Below are positions 15,596 to 24,273 of a DNA stretch of 64,000 nt, one piece after another. Numbering within the stretch: the stretch's first letter is position 1; the number at the start of each line of letters is the position of its first letter. A program made the position numbers and the translations under genes. This DNA comes from Paenibacillus lutrae (lineage in GTDB: Bacteria > Bacillota > Bacilli > Paenibacillales > NBRC-103111). The notes below the pieces were generated by a model, which ran no database searches, was not told where the DNA came from, and saw nothing but the letters and a program-made list of their open reading frames with translations. The stretch is taken from contig NZ_RHLK01000005.1 in assembly GCF_009757775.1 (NCBI RefSeq), positions 62,969 through 126,968 on the forward strand, written 5' to 3'.

Positions 15596-15949
15596 GTTAG
15601 CAGACCCCTTTATGTTCTCTTTTCCCGGAAATCTCTTTATAGTGCCAGGAATTATTTGCCAAAGGGAATTATAACTCTGCATAAGTTTTTTATCAATATT
15701 TTTTTGTGACTTTAGACCTACTCATTAGGATAGATACATTTCAGTTCTTCCATTCCGTCGTCGCCTCTCTACGCCTACCAAAAAACCGCTACTTCCAGCG
15801 TTATCAGAACGCGGAGCCGGGGGCCGTTATAATAGCCATGCAGTATGGAAGGTTTCCTCCTCTATAAAACCGCCCGGTTGCTAAAAAGACAACCGCGCGC
15901 CTCCTTAGGCACACGGTTGTCTTCTTCTGAATCGTATGTAGAGAAGCGA
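15596..15949. other. Intergenic region between the stalk-domain gene and HU
   Basis: This 354-base stretch holds the ribosome site and presumably the promoter of the stalk-domain gene at its left end, an AT-rich segment around 15680-15720, and the HU terminator at 15883-15923. A plus-strand frame crosses it into HU, but it is antisense to HU and has no ribosome site. I see no further gene. Confidence 0.5.
15883..15923 (-). terminator. Terminator of the HU gene
   Basis: A 10-bp perfect stem AAGACAACCG/CGGTTGTCTT with an 18-nt loop and trailing TTT on the minus strand, 27 bases after the HU stop. Confidence 0.88.
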
Positions 15950-16222
15950 TTATTGAATGCCGTCTCTCAACGCTTTGCCAGGTTTGAAAGCAGGAATCTT
16001 GCTGGCAGGGATTTCGATTTCATCGCCAGTTTGCGGGTTGCGTCCTTTACGTGCGGAGCGCTCGCGAACTTCGAAATTACCGAAACCAACCAGTTGAACT
16101 TTGTCGCCCTGCTGCAGAGCTTCGGAGATTGCATCGAATACAGCGTCAACCGCTTTCGTCGCATCCTTCTTGGAAAGCTCGGAGGTCTCAGATACTTTAG
16201 CAATCAGTTCGGATTTATTCAT
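15950..16222 (-). CDS. hup: HU family DNA-binding protein
   Basis: A 90-aa histone-like protein that bends and compacts DNA as a dimer. It has [12 protein letters not shown] at the N-terminus, the signature [24 protein letters not shown] and the DNA-arm end [10 protein letters not shown]. The ATG at 16222 follows GGGAGGTG; a GTG three codons earlier overlaps that ribosome site. It lies beside spoIVA, matching hbs of B. subtilis, and is monocistronic between two terminators. Confidence 0.97.
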   Translation of the reverse strand: MNKSELIAKVSETSELSKKDATKAVDAVFDAISEALQQGDKVQLVGFGNFEVRERSARKGRNPQTGDEIEIPASKIPAFKPGKALRDGIQ

Positions 16223-16422
16223 GCCTTTCACCTCCCTCCCAAAATATCTACTAAATCGTTGTTACTTTCTGTTTTCACCGTTTCGTCAATAAATATACAT
16301 GAACTGGGCCAAAAACCCAGTCCCATCAACGAAAAACGAGTACAGAGGAAAACGAACAAACTTATAGTAATATACGTGTGAGCTTATTTCAAGTCTAGGG
16401 GGGTGTTTTTGTGGAAAATGCA

Positions 16423-16480
16423 CAAAAAAACAAGGATATTCTTGGAGAACCAATGGTTCTCATGAAAATATCCTTGTTTT
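16423..16480. terminator. Long bipartite hairpin between spoIVA and HU
   Basis: A 10-bp outer stem CAAGGATATT/AATATCCTTG encloses an inner 7-bp stem GAGAACC/GGTTCTC. T-runs flank it in both directions, seven T on the minus strand and TTTT on the plus strand. Its main use should be ending spoIVA (minus), 40 bases after the stop. Confidence 0.88.
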
Positions 16481-16520
16481 GTTCACTAGAATCATAGAAT
16501 TGTCAAGTAGTTCCGGCTGC

Positions 16521-17999
16521 TTACAAGATAATGGCGATCAGGCCGCCGGAACCTTCGTTAATGATACGCCCGAGCGTTTCCTGGAGCTTGTAGCGGGCAT
16601 TATCCGGCATCATCGCCAGCTTGCCTTGAATACCCTCGCGTACGATGGAATGAAGAGAGCGTCCAAAAATGTCCGATTCCCATATTTTAAGCGGATTGTC
16701 TTCGAAATCTTGCATCAGATAGCGGACCAGCTCTTCGCTCTGTTTCTCCGTGCCGATAATCGGCGAGAATTCCGATTCTACGTCGACACGGATCATGTGA
16801 ATGGAAGGAGCGGTAGCCTTGAGCCTTACTCCGAAGCGGGAACCTTGACGTATGAGCTCCGGCTCATCCAGCGCCATCTCAGCCAGTGTCGGCGGTGCAA
16901 TGCCGTAGCCTGTCGTCTTGACCATTTCAAGAGCCTCTGCGAACTGGTCGTACTCTCTCTTGGCATGCGTAAATTCCTGCATCAGCTGCAGCAGGTGATC
17001 TTTCCCCCGAATCTCGACTCCCACTACTTCGACCAGAATTTTGTCGTACAGCTCATCGGGTGCATACAGGTCGATTTCGGCTACCCCTTGCCCCATATTC
17101 ATCCCCGCAAGGGCTGCACGGTCGATAAACTCATATTCGGAGAATTGACCCACGACCCGCTCTACATCACGCAAACGCCGGATATCCTGAACGGTATCGC
17201 GAACAGAATTCTCAAAATGAGTACGCAGCCAGTGTTTCTCCGGAAGGACCATGACCCAGCTTGGCAGATTCACATTCACTTCATGCACAGGGAATTCATA
17301 GAGGACTTCCCTCAGCACGCCGATCATTTCATCCTCGCCTGCCGTAGCTACACTCATAGTGACTACCGGAATGTCATATTTGCTTTGCAGCTCGCTTCGA
17401 AGCTCCTGAGCCGGTTCGCTACTGGGCTTCTGCGAGTTAATCACCACGATGAACGGCTTGCCGACTTCTTTCAGTTCCGTAATGACCCGTTCCTCAGCCA
17501 ATACGTAGGAAGAACGGGGAATATCGGAAATCGTACCATCCGTTGTGACCACTACCCCGAGCGTTGAGTGCTCCTGTATGACTTTGCGCGTTCCGATTTC
17601 AGCTGCTTCCTGGAATGGAATCGGCTCATCGAACCATGGCGTTGAAATCATACGGGGACCATTCTCATCTTCGTAGCCTTTGGCTCCCTCAACGGCATAG
17701 CCGACACAATCCACCAGCCTGACGTTTACATTCAATCCCTCCGCCACGGATATTTGCACGGCGTTATTCGGAACGAACTTCGGCTCGGTCGTCATAATCG
17801 TGCGCCCTGCCGCACTCTGCGGGAGCTCATCCGTGGCTCTGATGCGATCGGTTTCACTCTGGATGTTCGGCAGTACGACGGCTTCCACGAAGCGTTTGAT
17901 GAAGGTCGATTTTCCCGTACGGACCGCTCCAACGACCCCCAGGTAAATATCTCCTCCCGTTCGCTCAGCAATGTCTTTAAAGATATCCACTTTCTCCAA
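16521..17999 (-). CDS. spoIVA: Stage IV sporulation protein A (spore coat morphogenetic ATPase)
   Basis: ATPase that polymerises on the outer forespore membrane and forms the base of the spore coat. The 492-aa length is exact for the family. N-terminal DIFKDIAERTGGDIYLGVVGAVRTGKST contains the Walker A motif near residues 24-31, followed by VDCVGYAVEGAKGYEDE and VVTTDGTISDIPR; the C-terminus ends in GGLIAIIL. The start is TTG at 17999 with GGAGGG before it. In B. subtilis this gene depends on sigma-E; I did not find a convincing sigma-E promoter here. Confidence 0.98.
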   Translation of the reverse strand: MEKVDIFKDIAERTGGDIYLGVVGAVRTGKSTFIKRFVEAVVLPNIQSETDRIRATDELPQSAAGRTIMTTEPKFVPNNAVQISVAEGLNVNVRLVDCVGYAVEGAKGYEDENGPRMISTPWFDEPIPFQEAAEIGTRKVIQEHSTLGVVVTTDGTISDIPRSSYVLAEERVITELKEVGKPFIVVINSQKPSSEPAQELRSELQSKYDIPVVTMSVATAGEDEMIGVLREVLYEFPVHEVNVNLPSWVMVLPEKHWLRTHFENSVRDTVQDIRRLRDVERVVGQFSEYEFIDRAALAGMNMGQGVAEIDLYAPDELYDKILVEVVGVEIRGKDHLLQLMQEFTHAKREYDQFAEALEMVKTTGYGIAPPTLAEMALDEPELIRQGSRFGVRLKATAPSIHMIRVDVESEFSPIIGTEKQSEELVRYLMQDFEDNPLKIWESDIFGRSLHSIVREGIQGKLAMMPDNARYKLQETLGRIINEGSGGLIAIIL

Positions 18000-18200
18000 G
18001 AGAATCCCTCCTACAGGTTGTTAAATGAAGCGAGAGCCACGATACGTTCTTTAGCCGGCCTTCCTTTTGCCATCCGTATGCGACATAACTCGTACATCAT
18101 TTGGACTTGTAACCAATATATGTGCCGGTCATGGAAATATGCCAGGCATTCATCTCTGGAAAAATATATGAGCCCAAGTGAAGAATTATGCGCAAACAGC

Positions 18201-18233
18201 AAAAAGCCCCTTCCCGGAAATCAAGAAAGGGGC
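18201..18233 (-). terminator. Terminator after the YphF-type gene
   Basis: GCCCCTT/AAGGGGC with a 14-nt loop, followed by TTTTTGC on the minus strand, 33 bases beyond the stop at 18266. It isolates spoIVA transcriptionally. Confidence 0.85.
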
Positions 18234-18265
18234 CGTAAAGATTCGTCTTTTACGAGATTTATATG

Positions 18266-19021
18266 TTATTTCAGGACAGGAACCGGTATCTGCTTGCCCT
18301 CATCCCATTCGTAATCAAAAGATTGAATCGGGACGAAGTGGCCTTCCTCTACAAGAAGCGGAAGCAGCTTTTGACCCTTCTTCAAAGTCGATTGAAGCTG
18401 TTTCTCTCTAATCAGGCCGGCAAGGTCGGGGCCATAATCAATGGCTACTTTACCTGTCTCATGAACGAGAAAATGGATGCGATTCTGGCGGTTAAACACG
18501 CTTTTAATCTCTGGCGCCTTCATGTTCAGCTTATCGAAATCCACATAATAAAAGCCGGGAGAATACAATTCCCCGCCAGGCACAGCCGCATTGTTTTTGC
18601 CAAAATAATCATAAACTTTCTTCTGGATATCCGAAACGGCCCGATAGGCGATCAGATCAAACATTTTTACCCGGGGCTTATCCTCGGGGTCAACAAGCAC
18701 ATACATGTAATCTCCACCGCTCTCGTAAGCGTTAGCGGGAAGATTCGTCAAGTAACCGCTGTTTTTCAATTTCTGAAAATCGATCACATATTTCTCATAA
18801 AGCGGGGTATCCATTTCACTGTTCTTAATCGGATAGACACTTTTCTTCTGGTGATACGTCTCGATACTTTGCTGAACAACTGCTATGTATTCACTGGGGT
18901 TTGTCTGATTTTCTTTCTTCATTTCTTTCGGATACATACAGCCGCCGAGTAAAGTTAGCGAAATAAGAGCGGCAATGCACACCAACATGCGTGAAGCAGA
19001 GCCGCCGCTTCTGATTTTCAT
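18266..19021 (-). CDS. yphF: YphF-type lipoprotein
   Basis: A 251-aa lipoprotein from an ATG at 19021 behind GGAAGGGG. A basic start and hydrophobic stretch lead to lipobox LLGGC near residue 28. The rest is a soluble extracytoplasmic domain rich in Tyr, Lys and Asp with VLVDPEDKPRVKMFDLIAYR. Synteny (upstream of spoIVA, downstream of gpsA) matches yphF of B. subtilis, a lipoprotein without assigned function. I rely on position and lipoprotein character; direct homology was not tested. Confidence 0.75.
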   Translation of the reverse strand: MKIRSGGSASRMLVCIAALISLTLLGGCMYPKEMKKENQTNPSEYIAVVQQSIETYHQKKSVYPIKNSEMDTPLYEKYVIDFQKLKNSGYLTNLPANAYESGGDYMYVLVDPEDKPRVKMFDLIAYRAVSDIQKKVYDYFGKNNAAVPGGELYSPGFYYVDFDKLNMKAPEIKSVFNRQNRIHFLVHETGKVAIDYGPDLAGLIREKQLQSTLKKGQKLLPLLVEEGHFVPIQSFDYEWDEGKQIPVPVLK

Positions 19022-19080
19022 GAACGAACCCCTTCCTGGCTTTTCTTGTGTTCCAGTTATACCCATTAGAGTCCCGATTG

Positions 19081-19461
19081 TTACCAGTTCTCTTCTTCTT
19101 TCTGTCTGGCCAGTTGAGCACGAACAGCCGCTTTGAGCGGGTCTTCGGGAACCTTAACGGTCGTATCCCCGGTGATCCGTGCTTGGCATGCCAGACGGGT
19201 GCCGGATTGTATCAGATCCCCAAGCTTCAGACATTCGTTCGTAGCAGGCGGAGTTAATCCGCTCTGATCTTCTACATGCACTTTACACATGAGACAGCCG
19301 GCCCGGCCTCCACACCGGGTCCGGATCCCTGCGCCCGCCTGCCGGCCCGCATCCAGCAGTGTCAGATTCGGACGGACAGACACGGTCCGGTTATCCGGCA
19401 TAAACGTTACTTTGATGGTCCGCTGACCCATCCGGCACACATCCTTTGTATTAGCGTTCAC
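19081..19461 (-). CDS. [2Fe-2S] ferredoxin with adrenodoxin-type cysteine spacing
   Basis: A small electron carrier. Cluster ligands appear as CGGRAGCLMC (CX5CX2C, the spacing of adrenodoxin-type ferredoxins) and a fourth Cys in TRLACQARI. The frame opens at GTG 19461, overlapping the stop of the upstream nucleotidyltransferase (GTGA). An internal ATG at 19431 (MGQRTIKVTFMPD) with AAAGGA upstream is an equally good start and fits the family N-terminus better. It is the third member of a compact ferredoxin-nucleotidyltransferase-ferredoxin set. Confidence 0.85.
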   Translation of the reverse strand: MNANTKDVCRMGQRTIKVTFMPDNRTVSVRPNLTLLDAGRQAGAGIRTRCGGRAGCLMCKVHVEDQSGLTPPATNECLKLGDLIQSGTRLACQARITGDTTVKVPEDPLKAAVRAQLARQKEEENW

Positions 19462-20126
19462 CTGTCTTCTCTATCCTTTATAATCAAGCAGTCAGGTATA
19501 AGCTTGTCTATTTGCTGAAATGTCTCCTCGCTCCAAGTATGTCTGGCCATTATATCCTGCAGAACGGGCAAGTGATAGGCAGTGTCCCTGTTCATGACCT
19601 CTGCAATGGCCTCATAGCGGTCCGGGCGGCCGCGAAGGATATTAAAAAGAAGTTCGTGAGCAAGCGGCATTAAAGCCAGTGTTCCGCTGCTAATCCTCCT
19701 AATCTCCGGATGTGTCCTGCGAAGATAGGAGGCTTCCACTGCATACAGGCAACCAGAAGCACGCACCTGAAATCCTCCCACGAGTTCAACCTGAACACCG
19801 TCCAGCACGTAGTGGCTGAGAATGGATGTGTACATGTCCGTACAATTCAGTTCCTGCTTGTCCACTGCATATTCTGCCAGTGAACGTGCGGCAATCTCAG
19901 CCTCAGGAGCATCCACATACACATCCAGATCCCTTGGCTGCGCTCCGATTTCGACCCCTTGCAGGGCAAGGCCGCAGCTCCCTCCGAGAAGCCAGGCTGT
20001 GCCTGTCGGGCTCAGCAGCTCCGTTACCTTGCTTACAGCTACCGTCAGGGCGGGATATAGTCCGGAATCCGCAGGATTCGTAACGGACTCAACAGATCCC
20101 AGCTCCATCCGCGACATCCGTTTCAT
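19458..20126 (-). CDS. Pol-beta-type nucleotidyltransferase of unknown target
   Basis: 222 aa with an intact minimal nucleotidyltransferase site: GGSCGLAL near residue 47, then RDLDVYVD near residue 65 (Gly-Gly-Ser, then Asp-x-Asp), and a third acidic residue in VQVELVGG. Proteins of this fold transfer nucleotides to small molecules (such as aminoglycosides), RNA or proteins; nothing here tells which. It lies 10 bp after one ferredoxin and overlaps the other by 4 bp, an arrangement absent from the syntenic B. subtilis locus. The link between nucleotidyl transfer and ferredoxins is unexplained. Confidence 0.8.
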   Translation of the reverse strand: MKRMSRMELGSVESVTNPADSGLYPALTVAVSKVTELLSPTGTAWLLGGSCGLALQGVEIGAQPRDLDVYVDAPEAEIAARSLAEYAVDKQELNCTDMYTSILSHYVLDGVQVELVGGFQVRASGCLYAVEASYLRRTHPEIRRISSGTLALMPLAHELLFNILRGRPDRYEAIAEVMNRDTAYHLPVLQDIMARHTWSEETFQQIDKLIPDCLIIKDREDR

Positions 20127-20136
20127 CGGCTTCCTC

Positions 20137-20430
20137 CTAGAAGTATGGCTTGTGGGTTACGGAAGCCGTACCGGTAGTGCGGATAACGGCTTGACAGCCC
20201 AGGCGGTAGCCGATTTCGATTTCTTCGGGCTCCAGCCGGTTAAGCTCCGCCTCTGTCGGCGCTTCCAGCAGTTCCATGCCTTCTTTGACGAAGCAGCGGC
20301 AGCGTGCGCAAGTTCCCCGGGTGCAGGAGAATCCCCACTCCACTTTATTTTTCAAAGCTAGTTCCAGAATGCTCAAACCAATCTCAGGTTCTACCGTCTT
20401 ATCCCCAGTACGTGTGCGCAGTGTAATCAT
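20137..20430 (-). CDS. [2Fe-2S] ferredoxin, plant-type spacing
   Basis: A 97-aa ferredoxin. Cys ligands are in SCTRGTCARC (CX4CX2C) and GCQAV near the C-terminus, the standard plant-type pattern. The sequence between (VKEGMELLEAPTEAELNRLEPEEI) is typical of bacterial ferredoxins of this group. No reductase or client enzyme is adjacent. It opens the three-gene unit with the nucleotidyltransferase and the CX5CX2C ferredoxin. Confidence 0.88.
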   Translation of the reverse strand: MITLRTRTGDKTVEPEIGLSILELALKNKVEWGFSCTRGTCARCRCFVKEGMELLEAPTEAELNRLEPEEIEIGYRLGCQAVIRTTGTASVTHKPYF

Positions 20431-20516
20431 GCTGCAAGTTCCCCCTTAGTATCCGCAATGATGCAAATCTTTTTATGATGATTATAACATTTAGACGCCG
20501 GCTTTGGGAGCCGCAT

Positions 20517-20556
20517 AGAAAAAGACCGCAGAGTGCACATGGCTACTCCTGCGGTC
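20517..20556 (-). terminator. Terminator after the SpoVIF-family gene
   Basis: A perfect 8-bp stem GACCGCAG/CTGCGGTC followed by TTTTT on the minus strand, 14 bases after the stop at 20570. It separates gpsA and the small gene from the ferredoxin cluster. Confidence 0.88.
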
Positions 20557-20569
20557 CGGGAATGATCTC

Positions 20570-20842
20570 TTACTGCTTCATGATCAGACTCATGAGCTGC
20601 TGCATGTTATTGCCGTCCAGCTTGCTGCTTTTGACGGCATGAATAATTTCCTTTACCGTCTGTTCGGGCACATCGATGCCGACGAGCTGGGATACCTGCT
20701 TGATCAGCTGGCGCAGCTGCGCTTCATCCTGAACAGTGGACGGTTTCACGCCACTGGCAAGTTTCTGAATATCTTTTTCCGTTACGCTTTTACCGGTCTT
20801 TTTCTTAACGACATTAAGAATATCTTTAGGATTCTTGGGCAC
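20570..20842 (-). CDS. SpoVIF-family small sporulation protein
   Basis: A 90-aa, charged, helical protein without membrane segments. ILNVVKKKTGKSVTEKDIQKLAS and LRQLIKQVSQLVGIDVPE resemble the SpoVIF family (stage VI sporulation, late spore-coat assembly) in the pattern KKTG...hRxhIxQVS. The position next to gpsA equals that of yphE in B. subtilis. The name is a family-level guess from motif pattern; a role in spore maturation is inferred. Confidence 0.65.
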   Translation of the reverse strand: MPKNPKDILNVVKKKTGKSVTEKDIQKLASGVKPSTVQDEAQLRQLIKQVSQLVGIDVPEQTVKEIIHAVKSSKLDGNNMQQLMSLIMKQ

Positions 20843-20936
20843 ACTGCCGCCTCCTTACATGTTCCATCGGGTACGCCTAAGTAACCGGGCGTTAATCCTA
20901 TGGTATTGTATGAAGGCTCGGCAGGATTGGTGTAGG

Positions 20937-21977
20937 CTAGAGAATCCATTTATTATTCTGATTGGCTATCTCCTCAATCTCATGCGTGCGGCCCCGGCCC
21001 ATGAGATCTTCTACAGCTGCGCGAGGCTCTTTGCCTTCGAATAACACCTGGTGGAGTTCAGATGTGATCGGCATCGTCACGCCATATTCCTGGGCGAGCG
21101 TAAAAGCCGATTTGGTCGTTTTGACCCCTTCCACGACCATCCCCATCTTCTCCAGCACGCTATCCAGCGGCTCTCCTTGACCGAGCATATAGCCCGCCTT
21201 CCAGTTCCGGCTGTGCGTGCTTGTGCAAGTCACCACCAAATCGCCAATACCGGCAAGGCCCGCGAAAGTCATGGGATTCGCTCCCATCTCGACGCCGAGC
21301 CGGGCAATTTCAGCCAGTCCGCGGGTGAGGAGTGCAGCTTTCGCATTATCGCCGAATTTCAGACCATCGGATAATCCGGCCCCAAGCGCGATAATGTTCT
21401 TGAGCGCACCGCCAACTTCAACACCCGTTACATCCGGATTGGTGTAAACCCGGAAGTAATTGCTGATTAATAAATCTTGAGCCTGTTCAGCCGCTTCGGC
21501 AGTCGGAGACGCGACCACGATTGTCGTGGGGCACTCACGAATGACCTCTTCCGCATGACTGGGACCGGACAGAACGACAAAGCGCCCGGGGTCACAATGC
21601 GGGAGCTCCTCGGCCAGAACGGTCGTCATTCTTTTCAGTGTCAGCGCTTCAAACCCCTTGGTAGCATGAATAATCAGGGTATCAGGAGAAATGAAAGGTC
21701 TGGCTTGAGCAGCCACTTCCCGCATACCGGCAGAGGGAACAACGAATATTACCGCATCCTTATTCTCCACTGCTTCGCGAATGGATGTTGTCGCCCGGAT
21801 CCGGGGAGACAGCCGGATGTCTTTTAAATACCGGCTGTTTGTGTGAAGCTCGTTAATTTCTTCGGCTTGCTGTAAATTTCTTGTCCACAGCGTTACATCA
21901 AGCTCGTTGTCCGCAAGCACAGAGGCAATAGCAGTCCCCCAGCTCCCCGCAACCAGCACGGATACTTGTTTAGTCAT
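20937..21977 (-). CDS. gpsA: NAD(P)-dependent glycerol-3-phosphate dehydrogenase
   Basis: Reduces dihydroxyacetone phosphate to sn-glycerol-3-phosphate for phospholipid synthesis; the neighbouring plsY acylates that product. The 346-aa protein shows AGSWGTAIASVLADN, ATKGFE, LSGPSHAEEV, VGGALKNIIALGAGLSDGL (catalytic Lys) and NPMTFAGLAGIGDLVVTC. The first Gly of the usual GAGSWGT Rossmann loop is Val here (VAGSWGT), an unusual change at an NAD-contact position. Operon with der and plsY upstream. Confidence 0.96.
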   Translation of the reverse strand: MTKQVSVLVAGSWGTAIASVLADNELDVTLWTRNLQQAEEINELHTNSRYLKDIRLSPRIRATTSIREAVENKDAVIFVVPSAGMREVAAQARPFISPDTLIIHATKGFEALTLKRMTTVLAEELPHCDPGRFVVLSGPSHAEEVIRECPTTIVVASPTAEAAEQAQDLLISNYFRVYTNPDVTGVEVGGALKNIIALGAGLSDGLKFGDNAKAALLTRGLAEIARLGVEMGANPMTFAGLAGIGDLVVTCTSTHSRNWKAGYMLGQGEPLDSVLEKMGMVVEGVKTTKSAFTLAQEYGVTMPITSELHQVLFEGKEPRAAVEDLMGRGRTHEIEEIANQNNKWIL

Positions 21978-22036
21978 GACGAGTCCCCCTTCTCATGATG
22001 GTCAAGCACGGCCCTGATGCTCCATTTTAATCAAAG

Positions 22037-22633
22037 TTACAAGTTCTTGGAACCGATCTTGCTTTCTCTGCCTTGAACCAGCTTGCTGATGTTGGTCCGG
22101 TGACGAATAAAGGTAAACAAACCGATAATAATGACACCCCATAAGATTTCAAGCGGCCGGCCCATCCCCCATACAAAGAATGGTAAAAGTGCGGTGAACA
22201 GCAGCGAGCCGAGTGAAACATACCGGGTAATGACAATGGATCCTATTGCGATAATTCCGGCAAAAAGCGCAGGCAGAAAACAGAGAGTAGCCGTTACACC
22301 AATAGCCGTGGCAACTCCTTTACCACCGCGGAAGCCGAAGAAAACCGGCCAGTTATGTCCAATTATAACGGCAAGACCGCAGGCTACTTGAACCCAGACA
22401 TCATCGGGCGCCATCCACTTGCCGATCCATACAGCCTGGATGGCCTTGACAACATCGAGAGCAAGCACGAGAATAGCGGGACCCTTACCGAGTACCCGGA
22501 GCGTATTCGTAGCTCCTGCGTTACCGCTCCCATGCTTGCGGATGTCGATTCCTTTGACCAGTCTGCCGATTATAAAGCTGAAACTAAGCGATCCTATTAA
22601 GTAAGCTGCCACTACAGGAATTATGTAGATCAA
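22037..22633 (-). CDS. plsY: Acyl-phosphate:glycerol-3-phosphate acyltransferase
   Basis: Membrane enzyme that transfers acyl groups from acyl-phosphate to glycerol-3-phosphate, the first committed phospholipid step. The 198-aa protein has five or six hydrophobic segments and all three conserved loops: [16 protein letters not shown] near residue 36, [18 protein letters not shown] near residue 93, and [18 protein letters not shown] near the C-terminus. It sits between der and gpsA, giving a compact der-plsY-gpsA unit that couples precursor supply and use. Confidence 0.96.
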   Translation of the reverse strand: MIYIIPVVAAYLIGSLSFSFIIGRLVKGIDIRKHGSGNAGATNTLRVLGKGPAILVLALDVVKAIQAVWIGKWMAPDDVWVQVACGLAVIIGHNWPVFFGFRGGKGVATAIGVTATLCFLPALFAGIIAIGSIVITRYVSLGSLLFTALLPFFVWGMGRPLEILWGVIIIGLFTFIRHRTNISKLVQGRESKIGSKNL

Positions 22634-22645
22634 ACGACTTCTCCC

Positions 22646-23977
22646 CTATTCGTCGTCAGATTTTCTGCGTGTAAACAACCGGATCGGCGTCCCCTCAAAC
22701 CCGAAAGCAGCTCGGATTTTGTTCTCCAGGTACCGTTCATACGAGAAATGCATCATATCCGGTTCATTCACAAAGAACACAAAGGTCGGCGGCTTAACAG
22801 ACACTTGCGTGGCATAGTTAATTCGCAGCCGTTTGCCTTTATCGGTCGGCGGCGGATTAAACATAACCGCATCCGAAACGACATCATTAAGAACGTGGGT
22901 CTGAACCCGCATGGTATGCTGCTCGGCAACCTGGTTCACAACCGGCATTAATTTCTGTACGCGCGCTGTAGTACGGGCAGACACATAGAGTACGGGTGCG
23001 TAGGTCATGAACAGGAAGTGATCACGGATTTTTTGTGTAAACTGATGCATCGTCTTGTCGTCTTTCTCGACAACATCCCATTTGTTCACGACGAAAATCG
23101 CTGCCTTACCTGCTTCATGCGCATAACCGGCAATATGTTTGTCCTGCTCGATAATGCCTTCTTCGCCGTTAATAACAACGAGTACCACATCCGCACGTTC
23201 AATAGCTTTCATTGCGCGCATGACGCTGTATTTCTCCGTATTCTCGTACACTTTGCCCCGCTTCCGCATCCCGGCCGTGTCGATGATCACGTACTTCTGA
23301 CCGTCTCTTTCAAATGGGGTATCGATCGCGTCCCGGGTTGTACCCGCCTGGTCGCTCACGATAACGCGGTCTTCTCCGAGAATAGCGTTCACAAGGGATG
23401 ATTTACCGACGTTCGGACGTCCGATAAGAGCAACCTTGATAACCTCGTCCCCATACTCTTCATCATGTTCTTCAGGAAAATGTTCGGAAGCGGCTTCAAG
23501 CATATCGCCAATTCCGATACCATGCGCCCCCGAAATACCGATCGGATCGCCAAACCCTAAGCTGTAGAATTCATAAATGTCATCCTGGCGCTGAATGTTG
23601 TCCACTTTGTTTACTGCCAGAACGACAGGTTTACGCGAACGGAACAGCATTTGGGCCACTTCCTGATCGGCTCCTGTCACACCCGCCTTGGCATCCACCA
23701 TAAAAACAATAACATCCGCTTCTTCAATGGCGAGTTCAGCCTGCATCCGGACGGATTTCAGAATCTCATCTTCCCCTTCAATTTCAATACCACCGGTATC
23801 GATGACACTGAATTCACGGTTCAGCCACTCGCCAATACCATACAATCTGTCTCGGGTTATTCCCGGTTTATCTTCAACAATGGCCAGCCGATCGCCGATT
23901 ATCCGGTTAAATATAGTCGATTTCCCGACATTCGGACGCCCGACAATCGCTAGAATGGGTCTTGCCATTCGGTTCAC
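22646..23977 (-). CDS. der: Ribosome biogenesis GTPase Der (EngA)
   Basis: Tandem GTPase required for 50S subunit assembly. Two G domains are seen: [14 protein letters not shown] near residue 10 with DTGGIE and NKVDN, and [14 protein letters not shown] near residue 182 with [10 protein letters not shown] and NKWD. A C-terminal KH-like domain ends near [13 protein letters not shown]-type sequence. 443 aa is standard. The gene order with plsY and gpsA downstream matches other Bacillales. Confidence 0.98.
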   Translation of the reverse strand: MNRMARPILAIVGRPNVGKSTIFNRIIGDRLAIVEDKPGITRDRLYGIGEWLNREFSVIDTGGIEIEGEDEILKSVRMQAELAIEEADVIVFMVDAKAGVTGADQEVAQMLFRSRKPVVLAVNKVDNIQRQDDIYEFYSLGFGDPIGISGAHGIGIGDMLEAASEHFPEEHDEEYGDEVIKVALIGRPNVGKSSLVNAILGEDRVIVSDQAGTTRDAIDTPFERDGQKYVIIDTAGMRKRGKVYENTEKYSVMRAMKAIERADVVLVVINGEEGIIEQDKHIAGYAHEAGKAAIFVVNKWDVVEKDDKTMHQFTQKIRDHFLFMTYAPVLYVSARTTARVQKLMPVVNQVAEQHTMRVQTHVLNDVVSDAVMFNPPPTDKGKRLRINYATQVSVKPPTFVFFVNEPDMMHFSYERYLENKIRAAFGFEGTPIRLFTRRKSDDE

Positions 23978-24093
23978 TCCTTACTGATTGGTCACTCAAA
24001 TTCTCATTATTGGAAATTTCACATTCTTCATCATAGCAAAAAAGCGTCTTCTTGGCTATTAAAATGGTGTTTCTCGCCTGTAATGCCCCTTAA

Positions 24094-24270
24094 TCAATGT
24101 TCCACAAGGATGATTGTTCCATTTTTTAGGTCATGGGCGTTCGCGTCTAATATTTTTTCGAGGTCAAAAGCAAGCTGCTGAAGTTCATCTTCATTCTCCG
24201 CGATAAAAATAGGGGCGCCACCGTCTACTTTCTTCCCATTTAGTACAGCAATCGCTTTAATTGTCGCCAC
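24094..24270 (-). CDS. 58-aa small subunit paired with the YIEGIA protein
   Basis: A short gene starting at GTG 24270, three bases after the YIEGIA stop, with AAGGAGG at ideal spacing. The protein begins MATIKAIAVLNGKKVDGG and ends GTIILVEH. It has a central acidic helix (ENEDELQQLAFDLEKIL) between short beta-strands. Small proteins of this kind are annotated as capping-complex subunits for YIEGIA proteins. Ribosome site, coupling and family fit make it a real gene despite its length. Confidence 0.85.
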   Translation of the reverse strand: MATIKAIAVLNGKKVDGGAPIFIAENEDELQQLAFDLEKILDANAHDLKNGTIILVEH

Positions 24271-24273
24271 TTT

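Noticed and set aside
15845-16381. 178-aa plus-strand ORF across the HU gene
   Set aside because: Antisense to HU and passes through the HU terminator hairpin.
16479-17567. 362-aa plus-strand ORF opposite spoIVA
   Set aside because: Fully antisense to a certain gene, no ribosome site, no recognisable domain.
18011-18202. 63-aa minus-strand ORF just before spoIVA
   Set aside because: Its TTG start lies in the terminator T-run and there is no ribosome site; the segment is more likely the spoIVA promoter region.
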